Assembly: GCA_023390555.1 (NCBI GenBank)
Contig: JAEWCQ010000038.1
Coordinates: 1 to 64,000, forward strand
DNA length: 64,000 nt
Origin: Bacillota bacterium
GTDB lineage: Bacteria; Bacillota; Clostridia; Lachnospirales; Lachnospiraceae
Direction: 5' to 3'
Every line of letters begins with the position of its first letter. Position 1 is the first letter of the stretch. The notes under the pieces were generated by a model, which saw nothing but the letters and a program-made list of their open reading frames with translations, made no database searches and was not told the DNA's origin. The position numbers were made by a program, and so were the translations under genes. This document shows, piece after piece, positions 49,130-57,823 of this stretch.

Positions 49130-50385
49130 TGCGTCTGCTTGTTGATGAAATTGGTCTTAAATTTGGAATACACGATTTTCTGACTCGGATATAGTCCGAA
49201 ATAGCCTGAGAGCATATAACTGAACGCAATTGCAAGCAGATAATATGGCATTCCCTGGTAGCCGAATAATTCAAAGCTGATGAGCAGGGCCGTGATCGGG
49301 CAGTTTGTGACACCGCAAAATACGGAGGTCATGCCGACTGCAGTACAGATGGCAGGCGGAAGTCCTGTGATACTGCCGAAAAGACAGCCAAATGTGGCAC
49401 CGATAAACAATGACGGAACAATCTCCCCGCCTTTGTAGCCGGCACCCAGTGTCAGAGCGGTAAAGAGCATTTTTAAAAAGAATGCCTCCGGACGCACGTC
49501 ACCTGTTATGCATTGGGAAATCACATGCATGCCGGTACCGTTGTAATCCTGATTGCCAACGAGCAGGGTCAGAAGGATGATGATACAGCCGCCGGCTGCG
49601 GCACGCAGATAAGGATTTTTGATATATTTTTTGTATAGATATTCCGAACGGTGCAGCATGACACAGAACAGGATACTGACGATTGCACATAAGATAGACA
49701 GCAGAGCCAGCATAACCGCGGTGGAAATGGAAAAGGAAGGTACGTCTGTCAGCGGAAAGGCCTCCTGTGATGCTCCCATGTAGGTGGCGATGCCATGCGC
49801 AACCAGCGCTGAAACAACACAGGGAACCAGTGCAGAATAATGCATGATACCAACGCTGACCACCTCCATGGAAAAAATGGCGGCTGCCATAGGTGTACCA
49901 AACAGAGCGGAAAAGGCAGCACTCATGCCGGCCATAATCATAAGATGCTGGTCTTTTTCGTCAAAATGAAATAATTTTCCCAGTGTATTTCCGATACTTC
50001 CGCCCAGCTGTAGTGCAGCACTTTCCCGGCCCGCAGAGCCACCGAACAGATGCGTTGCAAGAGTGGATATGAAAATCAGAGGAGCCATACGAAGCGGGAC
50101 TTCTTCCCCGGAATGAATCGCGGAAAGGATGAGGTTGGTACCGGTGTCCGCTTCATCGTGCAAAACACGATAAAACCAGACAATGAGCACACCACCTGCA
50201 GGGAGAAAGAAAATCATCCAGGGATGTGCGATACGTATGGAAGTGACCTCGTTCATGGCAAAGAAGAAAGCGGTGCCGACAAAACCGATCAGACAGCCGG
50301 ACAAAAGAGAAAACAGAACCCATTTGACAGAAGAACGTAATCTCTGAAGATTGTGTTTTAGTTTATGTTTTACATAGTCATTCAT
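49126..50385 (-). CDS. CLC-family anion transporter, possibly fluoride type
   Basis: The 419-aa protein has about 10-11 membrane helices typical of CLC channels and antiporters. Motifs GTNLI, GSAGRESAALQLGG and GAGYKGGEIVPS resemble those of CLC-F fluoride/proton antiporters (GNNLI, GREG, GxKGGE), though the GREG glycine is Ser here. No fluoride riboswitch is visible upstream. ATG 50385 has GGAGG 5 nt upstream; a TTG at 50397 is inside that region. It converges on bioY with no terminator between. Confidence 0.82.
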   Translation of the reverse strand: MNDYVKHKLKHNLQRLRSSVKWVLFSLLSGCLIGFVGTAFFFAMNEVTSIRIAHPWMIFFLPAGGVLIVWFYRVLHDEADTGTNLILSAIHSGEEVPLRMAPLIFISTLATHLFGGSAGRESAALQLGGSIGNTLGKLFHFDEKDQHLMIMAGMSAAFSALFGTPMAAAIFSMEVVSVGIMHYSALVPCVVSALVAHGIATYMGASQEAFPLTDVPSFSISTAVMLALLSILCAIVSILFCVMLHRSEYLYKKYIKNPYLRAAAGGCIIILLTLLVGNQDYNGTGMHVISQCITGDVRPEAFFLKMLFTALTLGAGYKGGEIVPSLFIGATFGCLFGSITGLPPAICTAVGMTSVFCGVTNCPITALLISFELFGYQGMPYYLLAIAFSYMLSGYFGLYPSQKIVYSKFKTNFINKQTH

Positions 50386-50563
50386 GATATCCTCCAAAAG
50401 TACAGAACCGCATTCTATAGTAGCACCGTAAAAATCGTTTGTCCAGAAATGAAAAAAGAAGCTTTTAAAAATCGGTGAAAGAATCTATAATAGATAGGAC
50501 AAGGATGATTAACTGCACAGTGTGCATGCGAAATAAAAAGAGATACGCAAAGATGGAGGAACG

Positions 50564-51295
50564 ATGACAGAAAATCAGATCAGAGAACAGATATGTGAAA
50601 TAGGGAGACGTATTTACGAAAAAGGAATGGTCGCTGCAAACGACGGAAATATATCCGTAAAATTGAACGAAAAGGAATATCTTTGTACACCCACCGGTGT
50701 TTCCAAGGGTTTTATGACACCGGAATGCATTTGCAAAATCGCATTTGATGGACAAGTGTTAGAAGCACAGAATGGGTTTCTGCCATCGTCTGAGATAAAA
50801 ATGCATCTGCGGGTTTATCAGAAGAGACCGGATGTAACCGCTGTGGTTCATGCACATCCCGAATTTGCGACTGCATTTGCGATAGAGGGAATTCCGCTGA
50901 ACCGGCCGATTATGTCGGAAGCAGTGGTAAGTCTCGGCTGTGTGCCGATTGCAGAATACGGACTTCCTTCTACCAGTGAGATACCCGATGCACTGGAGCC
51001 TTATCTGTCTTATTTTGATGCCGTACTACTCGAATATCATGGGGCATTGACCTGGGGATCAAATCTTACGGAGGCCTATTACCGGATGGAATCCGTAGAA
51101 CTTTACGCAAGACTTCTATATCGTACGATGCAGATTGGAAACAGCCGGGAGCTGGATGGCACCACAGTGGCACGTCTGTGTCAGCTGCGTGAGAATGCCG
51201 GTATGAGCAATCCGCAGAGTGTCTGTTCGAATCGCAATCTGCATTTTCAGAGTTGTAAAGAATGCAGCCGCCATTGGATGGAGGAGGAAAAATAG
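50564..51295 (+). CDS. Class II aldolase/adducin-family enzyme (fuculose-1-P aldolase-like)
   Basis: The 243-aa protein has the zinc-binding HAHP pair His96 and His98, a catalytic-type Glu77 (PSSEIKMH) and NDGNIS near 27. This family includes L-fuculose-phosphate aldolase, ribulose-phosphate 4-epimerase and related enzymes; substrate is uncertain. The Cys-rich tail (CSNRNLHFQSCKECSRHW) is unusual. A TATAAT at 50486 is a possible -10. The next gene follows after 1 nt. Confidence 0.88.
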   Translation: MTENQIREQICEIGRRIYEKGMVAANDGNISVKLNEKEYLCTPTGVSKGFMTPECICKIAFDGQVLEAQNGFLPSSEIKMHLRVYQKRPDVTAVVHAHPEFATAFAIEGIPLNRPIMSEAVVSLGCVPIAEYGLPSTSEIPDALEPYLSYFDAVLLEYHGALTWGSNLTEAYYRMESVELYARLLYRTMQIGNSRELDGTTVARLCQLRENAGMSNPQSVCSNRNLHFQSCKECSRHWMEEEK

Positions 51296-51296
51296 C

Positions 51297-51716
51297 ATGG
51301 ATATGGAAGAAAGAGTAAAAAAAGCTTATGACCTGCATCATAAGGGCTATAACTGTGCCCAGGCAGTTGTGGGTGCATACAGTGATCTGACGGGTGTGAA
51401 AGAGAAGACACTGTTTCAGATATCGGAAGGCTTTGGCGGCGGAATGGGGGCGATGCAGGATACCTGCGGAGCAGTTACGGGAATGTTTATGCTGGCCGGA
51501 ATTGTAAACAGTGCCGGTGATGTGGAAGAAAAACTGACCAAGGAAGAGACTTATGCATTGGTTCGTGAAGTCGCGGAGAGATTTAAAGAGAAGAATCATT
51601 CGGCAGTCTGTCGTGAGCTAAGGGGAATCGAAACGGGAGAGGTGTTAAGAGAGTGTGACGGCTGTATCGAGGATGCCGTCAGAATTGCGGGAGAATATCT
51701 TTTTCCTGATTCATAG
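51297..51716 (+). CDS. C_GCAxxG_C_C family redox-type protein
   Basis: The 139-aa protein has the signature Cys spacing of this family: YNCAQAV near residue 18, GFGGGMGAMQDTCGAVTG near 55, then single Cys in AVCREL and CDGCIED. Members are thought to be redox or metal-binding, without defined function. It is translationally close to the aldolase gene and ends before a terminator. Confidence 0.85.
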   Translation: MDMEERVKKAYDLHHKGYNCAQAVVGAYSDLTGVKEKTLFQISEGFGGGMGAMQDTCGAVTGMFMLAGIVNSAGDVEEKLTKEETYALVREVAERFKEKNHSAVCRELRGIETGEVLRECDGCIEDAVRIAGEYLFPDS

Positions 51717-51730
51717 ATCATCTTATTTCT

Positions 51731-51767
51731 TTGCGTGTATCCGGAACGGAGGCACGCAATTCTTTTT
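51731..51767 (+). terminator. Terminator after the aldolase unit
   Basis: TTGCGTG (51731-51737) pairs with CACGCAA (51753-51759) around an inner TCCG/CGGA helix, followed by TTCTTTTT. It ends the two-gene unit. Confidence 0.8.
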
Positions 51768-51829
51768 GTAAAAAATGCACAAAAAATCAAACTGAAAATC
51801 ATCTATCCATACAAAATAATAAAAAAACA

Positions 51830-51858
51830 TTGCTATTTTATCTGGAAAGTCATATACT
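51830..51858 (+). promoter_or_regulatory. malE operon promoter
   Basis: TTGCTA (51830-51835), 17-nt spacer and TATACT (51853-51858). The predicted start of transcription is close to 51865, directly before two LacI-type operators. Confidence 0.7.
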
Positions 51859-51869
51859 TTAATCATCCA

Positions 51870-51909
51870 CCGGAAACGTTACCGGAAACAGTGCCGCAAA
51901 CGTTGCCGG
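51870..51909. promoter_or_regulatory. Twin LacI/MalR-type operators
   Basis: CCGGAAACGTTACCGG (51870-51885) and CCGCAAACGTTGCCGG (51894-51909) are palindromes sharing the core AAACGTT and centred 24 bp apart. They cover about +5 to +45 and would block transcription. The pattern matches MalR boxes. The LacI-type gene at 55183 is the likely partner. Confidence 0.85.
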
Positions 51910-51942
51910 GTAGGATAGCATATTATATTAGGAGGATGTACT

Positions 51943-53352
51943 ATGAAAAGAAAATTAGTATCACTCATGTTGATTGCTTCCATGACAGCAGCCATGGTTG
52001 CCGGATGTGGGAGTAGCAAGAACAACAATTCTGCAAATGATGCAAATTCGTCAGCTGCAGACACGGAATCAGGAACTGACAAAACAGCTTCTTCTGGGGA
52101 TGGATCTGTATACTACCTGAATTTTAAACCGGAGCAGGATGAACAATGGCAGGATCTGGCAAAGAAATATACCGACGAAACAGGTGTTCCTGTAACGGTA
52201 GTAACAGCTGCATCTGGTACATATGAGCAGACCTTAAAGTCAGAAATGGCAAAATCAGATGCACCTACCTTATTCCAGGTGAACGGACCGGTAGGTCTGG
52301 CAACATGGAAAGATTACTGTGCAGATCTTTCCGGCACAGAACTGTACAAACATGTGAAGAGCGATGACTTCGTATTAAAAGACGGAGATGCAGTAGATGG
52401 AATTGCATACGTAATCGAAACTTACGGTCTGATTTACAACAAAACGGTCCTGAATGCTTATTGCAAAATGGATAACGCTGTTGTGAAATCAGTCGATGAA
52501 ATCAACAGTTTTGACAAGTTAAAAGCAGTAGCAGATGATATCCAGTCACGTCTCGCTGATGTAAGTGCAGCAGCCGGAGCTGATTATGACCTTCAGGGTG
52601 CATTCACTTCAGCTGGTATGGATTCCTCCTCTGACTGGAGATTTAAAACACATCTTGCAAACCTTCCGATCTACTATGAATACAAAGCAGATGGAATTTC
52701 ATCCACAGATGCAATTAAAGGAACTTACCTTGATAACTATAAAAATATCTGGGATTTATATCTGGCAGATTCTACCTGTGACCCATCTATGATCGCTACA
52801 AAGACAGGCGATGATGCAACAGCAGAATTTGCATTGGGAAATGCAGTATTCTATCAGAATGGTACCTGGGCTTATGGTGATATCATTGATGCAGGCTTAT
52901 TACAGGATGCAGATCTTGGTATGATGCCAATCTATATCGGTGCTGACGGTGAGGAGAACCAGGGACTTTGTACAGGTTCAGAGAACTACTGGTGTGTAAA
53001 TAAAAATGCTTCGGATGAAGATATTCAGGCAACGGAAGACTTCTTAAACTGGGTAGTCACAAGTGATGAGGGCCGTGATTCTGTAGCAAATGATATGGGA
53101 TTTGTAACTCCGTTTGATACATTTGATGATGGATACACAGCAAGCAACCCATTCATTGAAGCTGCAAACCAGTATATTGCAGATGGCAAGACCCCTGTAT
53201 CATGGTGCTTTACTTCCATGCCATCTGAAACATGGAAAAATAATGTAGGCTCCGCTTTGACAGCATATGCATCCGGTACAGGTACATGGGATGACGTGAA
53301 AACTGCATTTGTTGACGGATGGGCTACCGAGTACGCTGCAGCAAATCAATAA
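51943..53352 (+). CDS. malE: Maltodextrin ABC transporter binding lipoprotein
   Basis: The 469-aa protein has a lipoprotein signal with lipobox Cys22 (VAGC), a Ser/Asn/Asp linker, and a family-1 solute-binding domain (FNGPVGL, IYNKTVLNAY, QNGTWAYGDI, ENYWCVNK). It binds oligosaccharides and delivers them to MalFG; maltodextrin is inferred from malQ and the MalR-like boxes. Followed by a GC-rich hairpin and the permease genes. The ATPase gene (MsmK-like) is not in the window. Confidence 0.9.
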   Translation: MKRKLVSLMLIASMTAAMVAGCGSSKNNNSANDANSSAADTESGTDKTASSGDGSVYYLNFKPEQDEQWQDLAKKYTDETGVPVTVVTAASGTYEQTLKSEMAKSDAPTLFQVNGPVGLATWKDYCADLSGTELYKHVKSDDFVLKDGDAVDGIAYVIETYGLIYNKTVLNAYCKMDNAVVKSVDEINSFDKLKAVADDIQSRLADVSAAAGADYDLQGAFTSAGMDSSSDWRFKTHLANLPIYYEYKADGISSTDAIKGTYLDNYKNIWDLYLADSTCDPSMIATKTGDDATAEFALGNAVFYQNGTWAYGDIIDAGLLQDADLGMMPIYIGADGEENQGLCTGSENYWCVNKNASDEDIQATEDFLNWVVTSDEGRDSVANDMGFVTPFDTFDDGYTASNPFIEAANQYIADGKTPVSWCFTSMPSETWKNNVGSALTAYASGTGTWDDVKTAFVDGWATEYAAANQ

Positions 53353-53382
53353 ATCTTTGCAGAAAATTTAATTTGTAACAGT

Positions 53383-53411
53383 GGGGCGGGCGTGCATCGT
53401 CCGTCCCTTTT
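53383..53411 (+). terminator. Attenuating hairpin between malE and malF
   Basis: GGGGCGGGCG (53383-53392) and CGTCCGTCCC (53398-53407) pair with two G-U pairs and a 5-nt loop, followed by four T. It probably trims expression so that the binding protein exceeds the permease. Confidence 0.7.
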
Positions 53412-53434
53412 CTAAAACAGAAAGGAAAATTATT

Positions 53435-54277
53435 ATGGAAAAATCTATCAAAAAATATTTTCCCCTTTTTGCACTTCCAACCTTAGTTGCATTTACAATT
53501 GGTTTTATAATTCCTTTTATTATGGGTATCTATTTATCATTTTGTAAATTTACAACTGTTACGGATGCAAAACTGATTGGTTTCTCAAATTATCTGAAAG
53601 TATTCAGTGATTCGACATTTGTACATTCGCTTTGGTATACCGCACTGTTTACGATTGTATCAGTAATTGCGATTAACTTTTTTGCATTTGTAATTGCGAT
53701 GCTTTTAACAAAGGGAATTAAAGGTACGAATCTTTTCCGTACCGTATTCTTTATGCCAAATCTGATTGGCGGTATTGTACTGGGATACATTTGGCAGTTG
53801 ATTTTCAATGGAATTCTGGCACACTTCAACCGCACGCTTGTGTACAGTGAAACATATGGCTTCTGGGGACTGGTAATTCTGATGTGCTGGCAGCAGGTGG
53901 GTTATATGATGATCATCTATATCGCAGGGATTCAGAATATTCCGGGAGAATTGATTGAAGCGGCTAAGATTGACGGAGCAACAAACTGGCAGGTATTAAA
54001 AAGCGTGACGATTCCGATGATCATGCCGTCTATTACAATCTGCACGTTCCTGACACTGACCAACGGGTTTAAGCTCTTTGACCAGAACCTGGCTCTGACA
54101 GCCGGTGAACCGGCAAAGATGTCACAGATGCTGGCACTCAATATCTACGATACTTTCTATGGAAGAAATGGATGGGAAGGTGTCGGACAGGCAAAGGCCG
54201 TTATTTTCTTTATTCTGGTTGCCGTAATTGCCATCATCCAGAATACGCTTTCGAGACGTAAGGAGGTGCAGCAGTAA
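53435..54277 (+). CDS. malF: Maltodextrin ABC permease, MalF type
   Basis: The 280-aa membrane protein has six helices and the EAA loop EAAKIDGATNWQVLKSVTIPMI. N-terminal FALPTLVAFTIGFIIPFIMG is typical of MalF/UgpA. ATG 53435 with GAAAGGAAAA upstream is preferred over in-frame 53381, which lies in the hairpin region. Short for MalF since it lacks the large periplasmic loop of E. coli, as usual in Firmicutes. It overlaps malG by 1 nt. Confidence 0.92.
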   Translation: MEKSIKKYFPLFALPTLVAFTIGFIIPFIMGIYLSFCKFTTVTDAKLIGFSNYLKVFSDSTFVHSLWYTALFTIVSVIAINFFAFVIAMLLTKGIKGTNLFRTVFFMPNLIGGIVLGYIWQLIFNGILAHFNRTLVYSETYGFWGLVILMCWQQVGYMMIIYIAGIQNIPGELIEAAKIDGATNWQVLKSVTIPMIMPSITICTFLTLTNGFKLFDQNLALTAGEPAKMSQMLALNIYDTFYGRNGWEGVGQAKAVIFFILVAVIAIIQNTLSRRKEVQQ

Positions 54278-55161
54278 TGAATCATTTGAGAAAAACAAAA
54301 CACGGCGGTGTTATGACAGTTATCTTTTCCCTGCTTAGCATCATCTATGTTTTACCGATTCTGATCGTTATTATGAACTCCTTTAAATTAAAGGCATACA
54401 TCAACCGTTATCCGTTCCGTTTCGGCGCAAATTCTATCGCAGAGGGCTGGGATCGCTTCGTTGCAGGAGTGCAAAGAGCCTTTGTCGGATTAGAAAATTA
54501 TACAGAAGGAATAAAAAAGATTGATTTCTTTCGCGCTTTTGGTTATTCTTTGTTTATAACAATATGCTCAGTAGCTGTAATCATACTATGTACCTCTATG
54601 TGTGCATGGTATATCACAAGAGTACGGAACAGCCTGACAAGAGGAATCTACATGTTATGCCTTTTTTCCATGATCGTGCCATTTCAGATGGTTATGTTCA
54701 CGTTATCCAAATTGGCAAATATGCTTCACCTCGGTAATCCGGTGGGAATTATTCTGGTTTACCTGGGATTTGGCGCGGGACTAGCAGTATTTATGTTCTG
54801 CGGTTTTGTGAAAAGTATTCCGCTTGAAATCGAAGAAGCTGCCATGATAGACGGGTGCAATCCGATTCAGACATTTTTCCAGGTTGTATTTCCAATCTTG
54901 AAACCTACGGCAATTACTGTTGCAATATTGCAGGCAATGTGGATCTGGAACGATTATCTGCTGCCATATCTGGTACTGGATATAAAGAGATTCAAGACAA
55001 TTCCGATTGCAATCCAGTATCTGAAAGGCGGATATGGTTCGATTGACTGGGGCGCCATGATGGCTATGCTGGTATTGGCGATCATCCCGATTATTGTTTT
55101 TTATATTGCCTGTCAAAAATATATTATTGAAGGTGTCGTAGCCGGAGCAGTCAAGGGCTAA
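54277..55161 (+). CDS. malG: Maltodextrin ABC permease, MalG type
   Basis: The 294-aa protein has six membrane helices and the EAA loop EEAAMIDGCNPIQTFFQVVFPILKP. It partners MalF. The N-terminus includes LPILIVIMNSFK, usual for MalG/UgpE. Its start shares a base with the malF stop, indicating coupling, and GGAGGTGCAG lies upstream. A 21-nt gap leads to the regulator. Confidence 0.93.
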   Translation: MNHLRKTKHGGVMTVIFSLLSIIYVLPILIVIMNSFKLKAYINRYPFRFGANSIAEGWDRFVAGVQRAFVGLENYTEGIKKIDFFRAFGYSLFITICSVAVIILCTSMCAWYITRVRNSLTRGIYMLCLFSMIVPFQMVMFTLSKLANMLHLGNPVGIILVYLGFGAGLAVFMFCGFVKSIPLEIEEAAMIDGCNPIQTFFQVVFPILKPTAITVAILQAMWIWNDYLLPYLVLDIKRFKTIPIAIQYLKGGYGSIDWGAMMAMLVLAIIPIIVFYIACQKYIIEGVVAGAVKG

Positions 55162-55182
55162 ACATCGGAATAGGATAGAATA

Positions 55183-56193
55183 GTGACAATAAAAGACATT
55201 GCAAGGGAATCCGGTTATTCTGTCAGCACAGTATCCCGTGTTCTGAATAACCGGCGGGATGTAAGTCCGGAAGCGAAAAAGAAAATTGATGAAATTGTAG
55301 CTGTGCATAACTTTGTGCCAAATAACAATGCGAAGCATTTAAAGCAGATTACTTCCAAAACAATTATTGCCATGGTCAAGGGTCATTCCAACATGCTCTT
55401 TTTTGATATCGTAGAAGAGATTCAAAAGACCGTGGAAAAATCAAAATACACTTTGGAAGTTTCTTACCTCGATGAAGATGATAACGAGGTGGAACAGGCA
55501 CTGATTCTGTGCAGAGAGAGAAAACCGCTTGGGCTCCTGTTTCTTGGAGGTAACCCTCAGCTTTTTCAGGAGGGATTTAAAAGTATTAAGGTTCCGAGCG
55601 TGCTCGTGACAACAGACAGTTCCCGGCTGAGTTTCCAGAATCTGTCCAGTGTGACAACCGATGATATTTCCGCATCCGAGTGTGCGGTGGATTATCTGAT
55701 TCAAAGCGGGCATCAGAAGATCGGAATCATAGGGGGTGACAAATCCTCCTTTAATACCAGTAGCCAGCGTTATCAGGGATGCCTGAACAGTTTTGAAAAA
55801 AACCGTATCCCTTTTTTGGAGGAGAAGCAGTTTGTCAAGGCGAGGTTTGCCTATGACAGTGCTTACCGAGCAATGAATCATTTACTTGAAAAAGCGCCGG
55901 ATATCACGGCCGTATTTGCAATGAGTGATGTAATGGCAATCGGAGCAATTCGTGCAATTTTGGATGCACATCTTGAGGTACCGAAAGATATTTCAGTCAT
56001 AGGATTTGATGGAATCGCAATGGCAGATTATGCGAATCCAAAGCTGACAACAATTCGACAGCAGTATAAGACGATTGCATCGCGCAGCGTTGAGATTCTT
56101 TTCAATGCAATAGACTTAAAGACTTCTGCAGTTCACGAGATAATACCATTCGAATTAGCTTGCGGGGAAAGTGTTAGAAAAGTTTTAAAATGA
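55183..56193 (+). CDS. LacI-family regulator of maltodextrin genes (MalR-like)
   Basis: The 336-aa protein starts at GTG with MTIKDIARESGYSVSTVSRVLNN, the LacI helix-turn-helix and hinge, and continues with a periplasmic-binding-like sensor (DYLIQSGHQKIGIIGG, VFAMSDVMAIGAIRAI, ISVIGFDGIAMADYANPKLTTIRQ). Twin palindromes of its family lie before malE. Located within the operon, it is probably a maltose-responsive repressor that also controls its own level. Confidence 0.9.
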   Translation: MTIKDIARESGYSVSTVSRVLNNRRDVSPEAKKKIDEIVAVHNFVPNNNAKHLKQITSKTIIAMVKGHSNMLFFDIVEEIQKTVEKSKYTLEVSYLDEDDNEVEQALILCRERKPLGLLFLGGNPQLFQEGFKSIKVPSVLVTTDSSRLSFQNLSSVTTDDISASECAVDYLIQSGHQKIGIIGGDKSSFNTSSQRYQGCLNSFEKNRIPFLEEKQFVKARFAYDSAYRAMNHLLEKAPDITAVFAMSDVMAIGAIRAILDAHLEVPKDISVIGFDGIAMADYANPKLTTIRQQYKTIASRSVEILFNAIDLKTSAVHEIIPFELACGESVRKVLK

Positions 56194-56224
56194 GGAAAAA
56201 GATTATGCAGGAGGAAATTTGGTT

Positions 56225-57742
56225 ATGAGAACTAGCGGCATATTAATGCATATCTCATCACTTCCGTCACCATACGGAATAGGAACAATGGGAAAAGAGG
56301 CAAGAAAATTTGTAGATTTTCTGGAGAAATCATCACAGACATACTGGCAGATTTTACCGGTAAATCCAACAAGCTATGGGGATTCACCCTATCAGTCATT
56401 TTCCAGCTTCGCAGGCAACCCGTATTTTATCGATTTGGAATATTTATGTAAAGAAAAATTGCTTACCCGCAAAGAATGCGATTCGTTTGTCTGGGGACAA
56501 AATCCGAATTACATAGATTATGGCGTACTTTATGAAAATCGGTTCCCGCTTTTAAAAATTGCATACGCGCGATTCAAAAAGAAGGTGCCGGGGGATTTTG
56601 CGCAATTCTGTGAGAGTCAGAAGGAATGGCTGGAGGATTTTGCACTGTTTATGGCATTAAAGGATGCAAACGGCGGAGCCTCCTGGCTTGAGTGGAAGAA
56701 AGATTTGAGATTCCGTAAGCCGCAGGCACTGGAAGAGGCCACAGAGACCTATGCGGACGACATCCAATTTTGGAAGATGCTGCAATATCTGTTTTTTGAG
56801 CAGTGGAACATCCTGAAAGCATATGCAAATCATAAGGGAATTCAGATCATTGGCGATGTCCCGATTTACGTTGCACTGGACAGTGCAGATGTGTGGGCGA
56901 ATCCTTCCCAGTTCTACCTGGATAAGGATCTCAAACCGATCGATGTATCCGGATGCCCGCCGGATGCTTTTTCCGAAGACGGACAACTTTGGGGAAACCC
57001 GTTATTTCGCTGGGATGTGATGAAAGAAGACGGTTATGAATGGTGGACCAATCGGGTTGCATTTATGTCTAAGTTATATGATATTGTAAGAATCGACCAT
57101 TTCCGCGGATTTGATTCCTATTATGCGATTCCGGCAAAGGATGACACCGCAAGAAACGGAGAATGGCGTGAGGGACCGGGTATGGATCTGTTCCATGTCC
57201 TGGAAAAGAAGCTTGGCAAATTAAATATTATCGTGGAAGATCTTGGATATCTGACTCCTTCGGTAATCAAACTTGTGGAAGATTGCGGATTCCCGGGAAT
57301 GAAGGTTCTGCAGTTTGCGTTCGATACGAGAGAAGATGGAGATTATCTTCCACATAACTATGAAAAGCATTGTGTGGTTTATACTGGCACTCATGATAAC
57401 GATACCATACTTGGCTGGTTTCAGACAGCGCCGAAACAAAGCGTCAAATATGCAAAAGAGTATTTGTGTCTCAGCACAGAAGAAGGCTATAACTGGGGCA
57501 TGATGCGCGGTGCGTGGTCGAGTGTCGGCAATATGGCAATTGTTCCGATGCAGGATATCCTTGGTATCGGAAGCGAGGGCCGTATGAACATACCGTCTAC
57601 GCTCGGAATAAACTGGATGTGGCGTGCGGTGGATGGACAGATAACAAACAGACTTGCAAAAAAAATCTACCACTATATGGAAGCTTATGGGCGTAAAAGA
57701 AAAGTGGAAGAAATGAATGACAAAGTAGAAGAAGAGCAGTAA
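56225..57742 (+). CDS. malQ: 4-alpha-glucanotransferase (amylomaltase)
   Basis: MalQ transfers glucan chains between maltodextrins. The 505-aa GH77 enzyme has SGILMHISSLPSPYGIG, SPYQSFSSFAGNPYFIDL, the nucleophile Asp in VRIDHFRGF, the acid/base Glu in IVEDLG and the third Asp in GTHDNDT. ATG 56225 has GGAGG 10 nt upstream and fits family starts. It ends the mal operon. Confidence 0.95.
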   Translation: MRTSGILMHISSLPSPYGIGTMGKEARKFVDFLEKSSQTYWQILPVNPTSYGDSPYQSFSSFAGNPYFIDLEYLCKEKLLTRKECDSFVWGQNPNYIDYGVLYENRFPLLKIAYARFKKKVPGDFAQFCESQKEWLEDFALFMALKDANGGASWLEWKKDLRFRKPQALEEATETYADDIQFWKMLQYLFFEQWNILKAYANHKGIQIIGDVPIYVALDSADVWANPSQFYLDKDLKPIDVSGCPPDAFSEDGQLWGNPLFRWDVMKEDGYEWWTNRVAFMSKLYDIVRIDHFRGFDSYYAIPAKDDTARNGEWREGPGMDLFHVLEKKLGKLNIIVEDLGYLTPSVIKLVEDCGFPGMKVLQFAFDTREDGDYLPHNYEKHCVVYTGTHDNDTILGWFQTAPKQSVKYAKEYLCLSTEEGYNWGMMRGAWSSVGNMAIVPMQDILGIGSEGRMNIPSTLGINWMWRAVDGQITNRLAKKIYHYMEAYGRKRKVEEMNDKVEEEQ

Positions 57743-57749
57743 AATAGAA

Positions 57750-57785
57750 AAAGGAAGACGTTACTGGAAAGTATCGTCTTCCTTT
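57750..57785 (+). terminator. Terminator after malQ
   Basis: AAAGGAAGACGTTAC and GTATCGTCTTCCTTT pair with one mismatch around TGGAAA. The following T-run is short, but the stem is strong. Confidence 0.78.
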
Positions 57786-57823
57786 CCTGTATGGGAATTA
57801 TTTCAGTGAAAGTGTGGGGAAGC

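Noticed and set aside
50398..50470. Fluoride riboswitch upstream of the CLC gene
   Set aside because: The minus-strand leader shows no fluoride-riboswitch core; only a short AT-rich region and a ribosome binding site are present.
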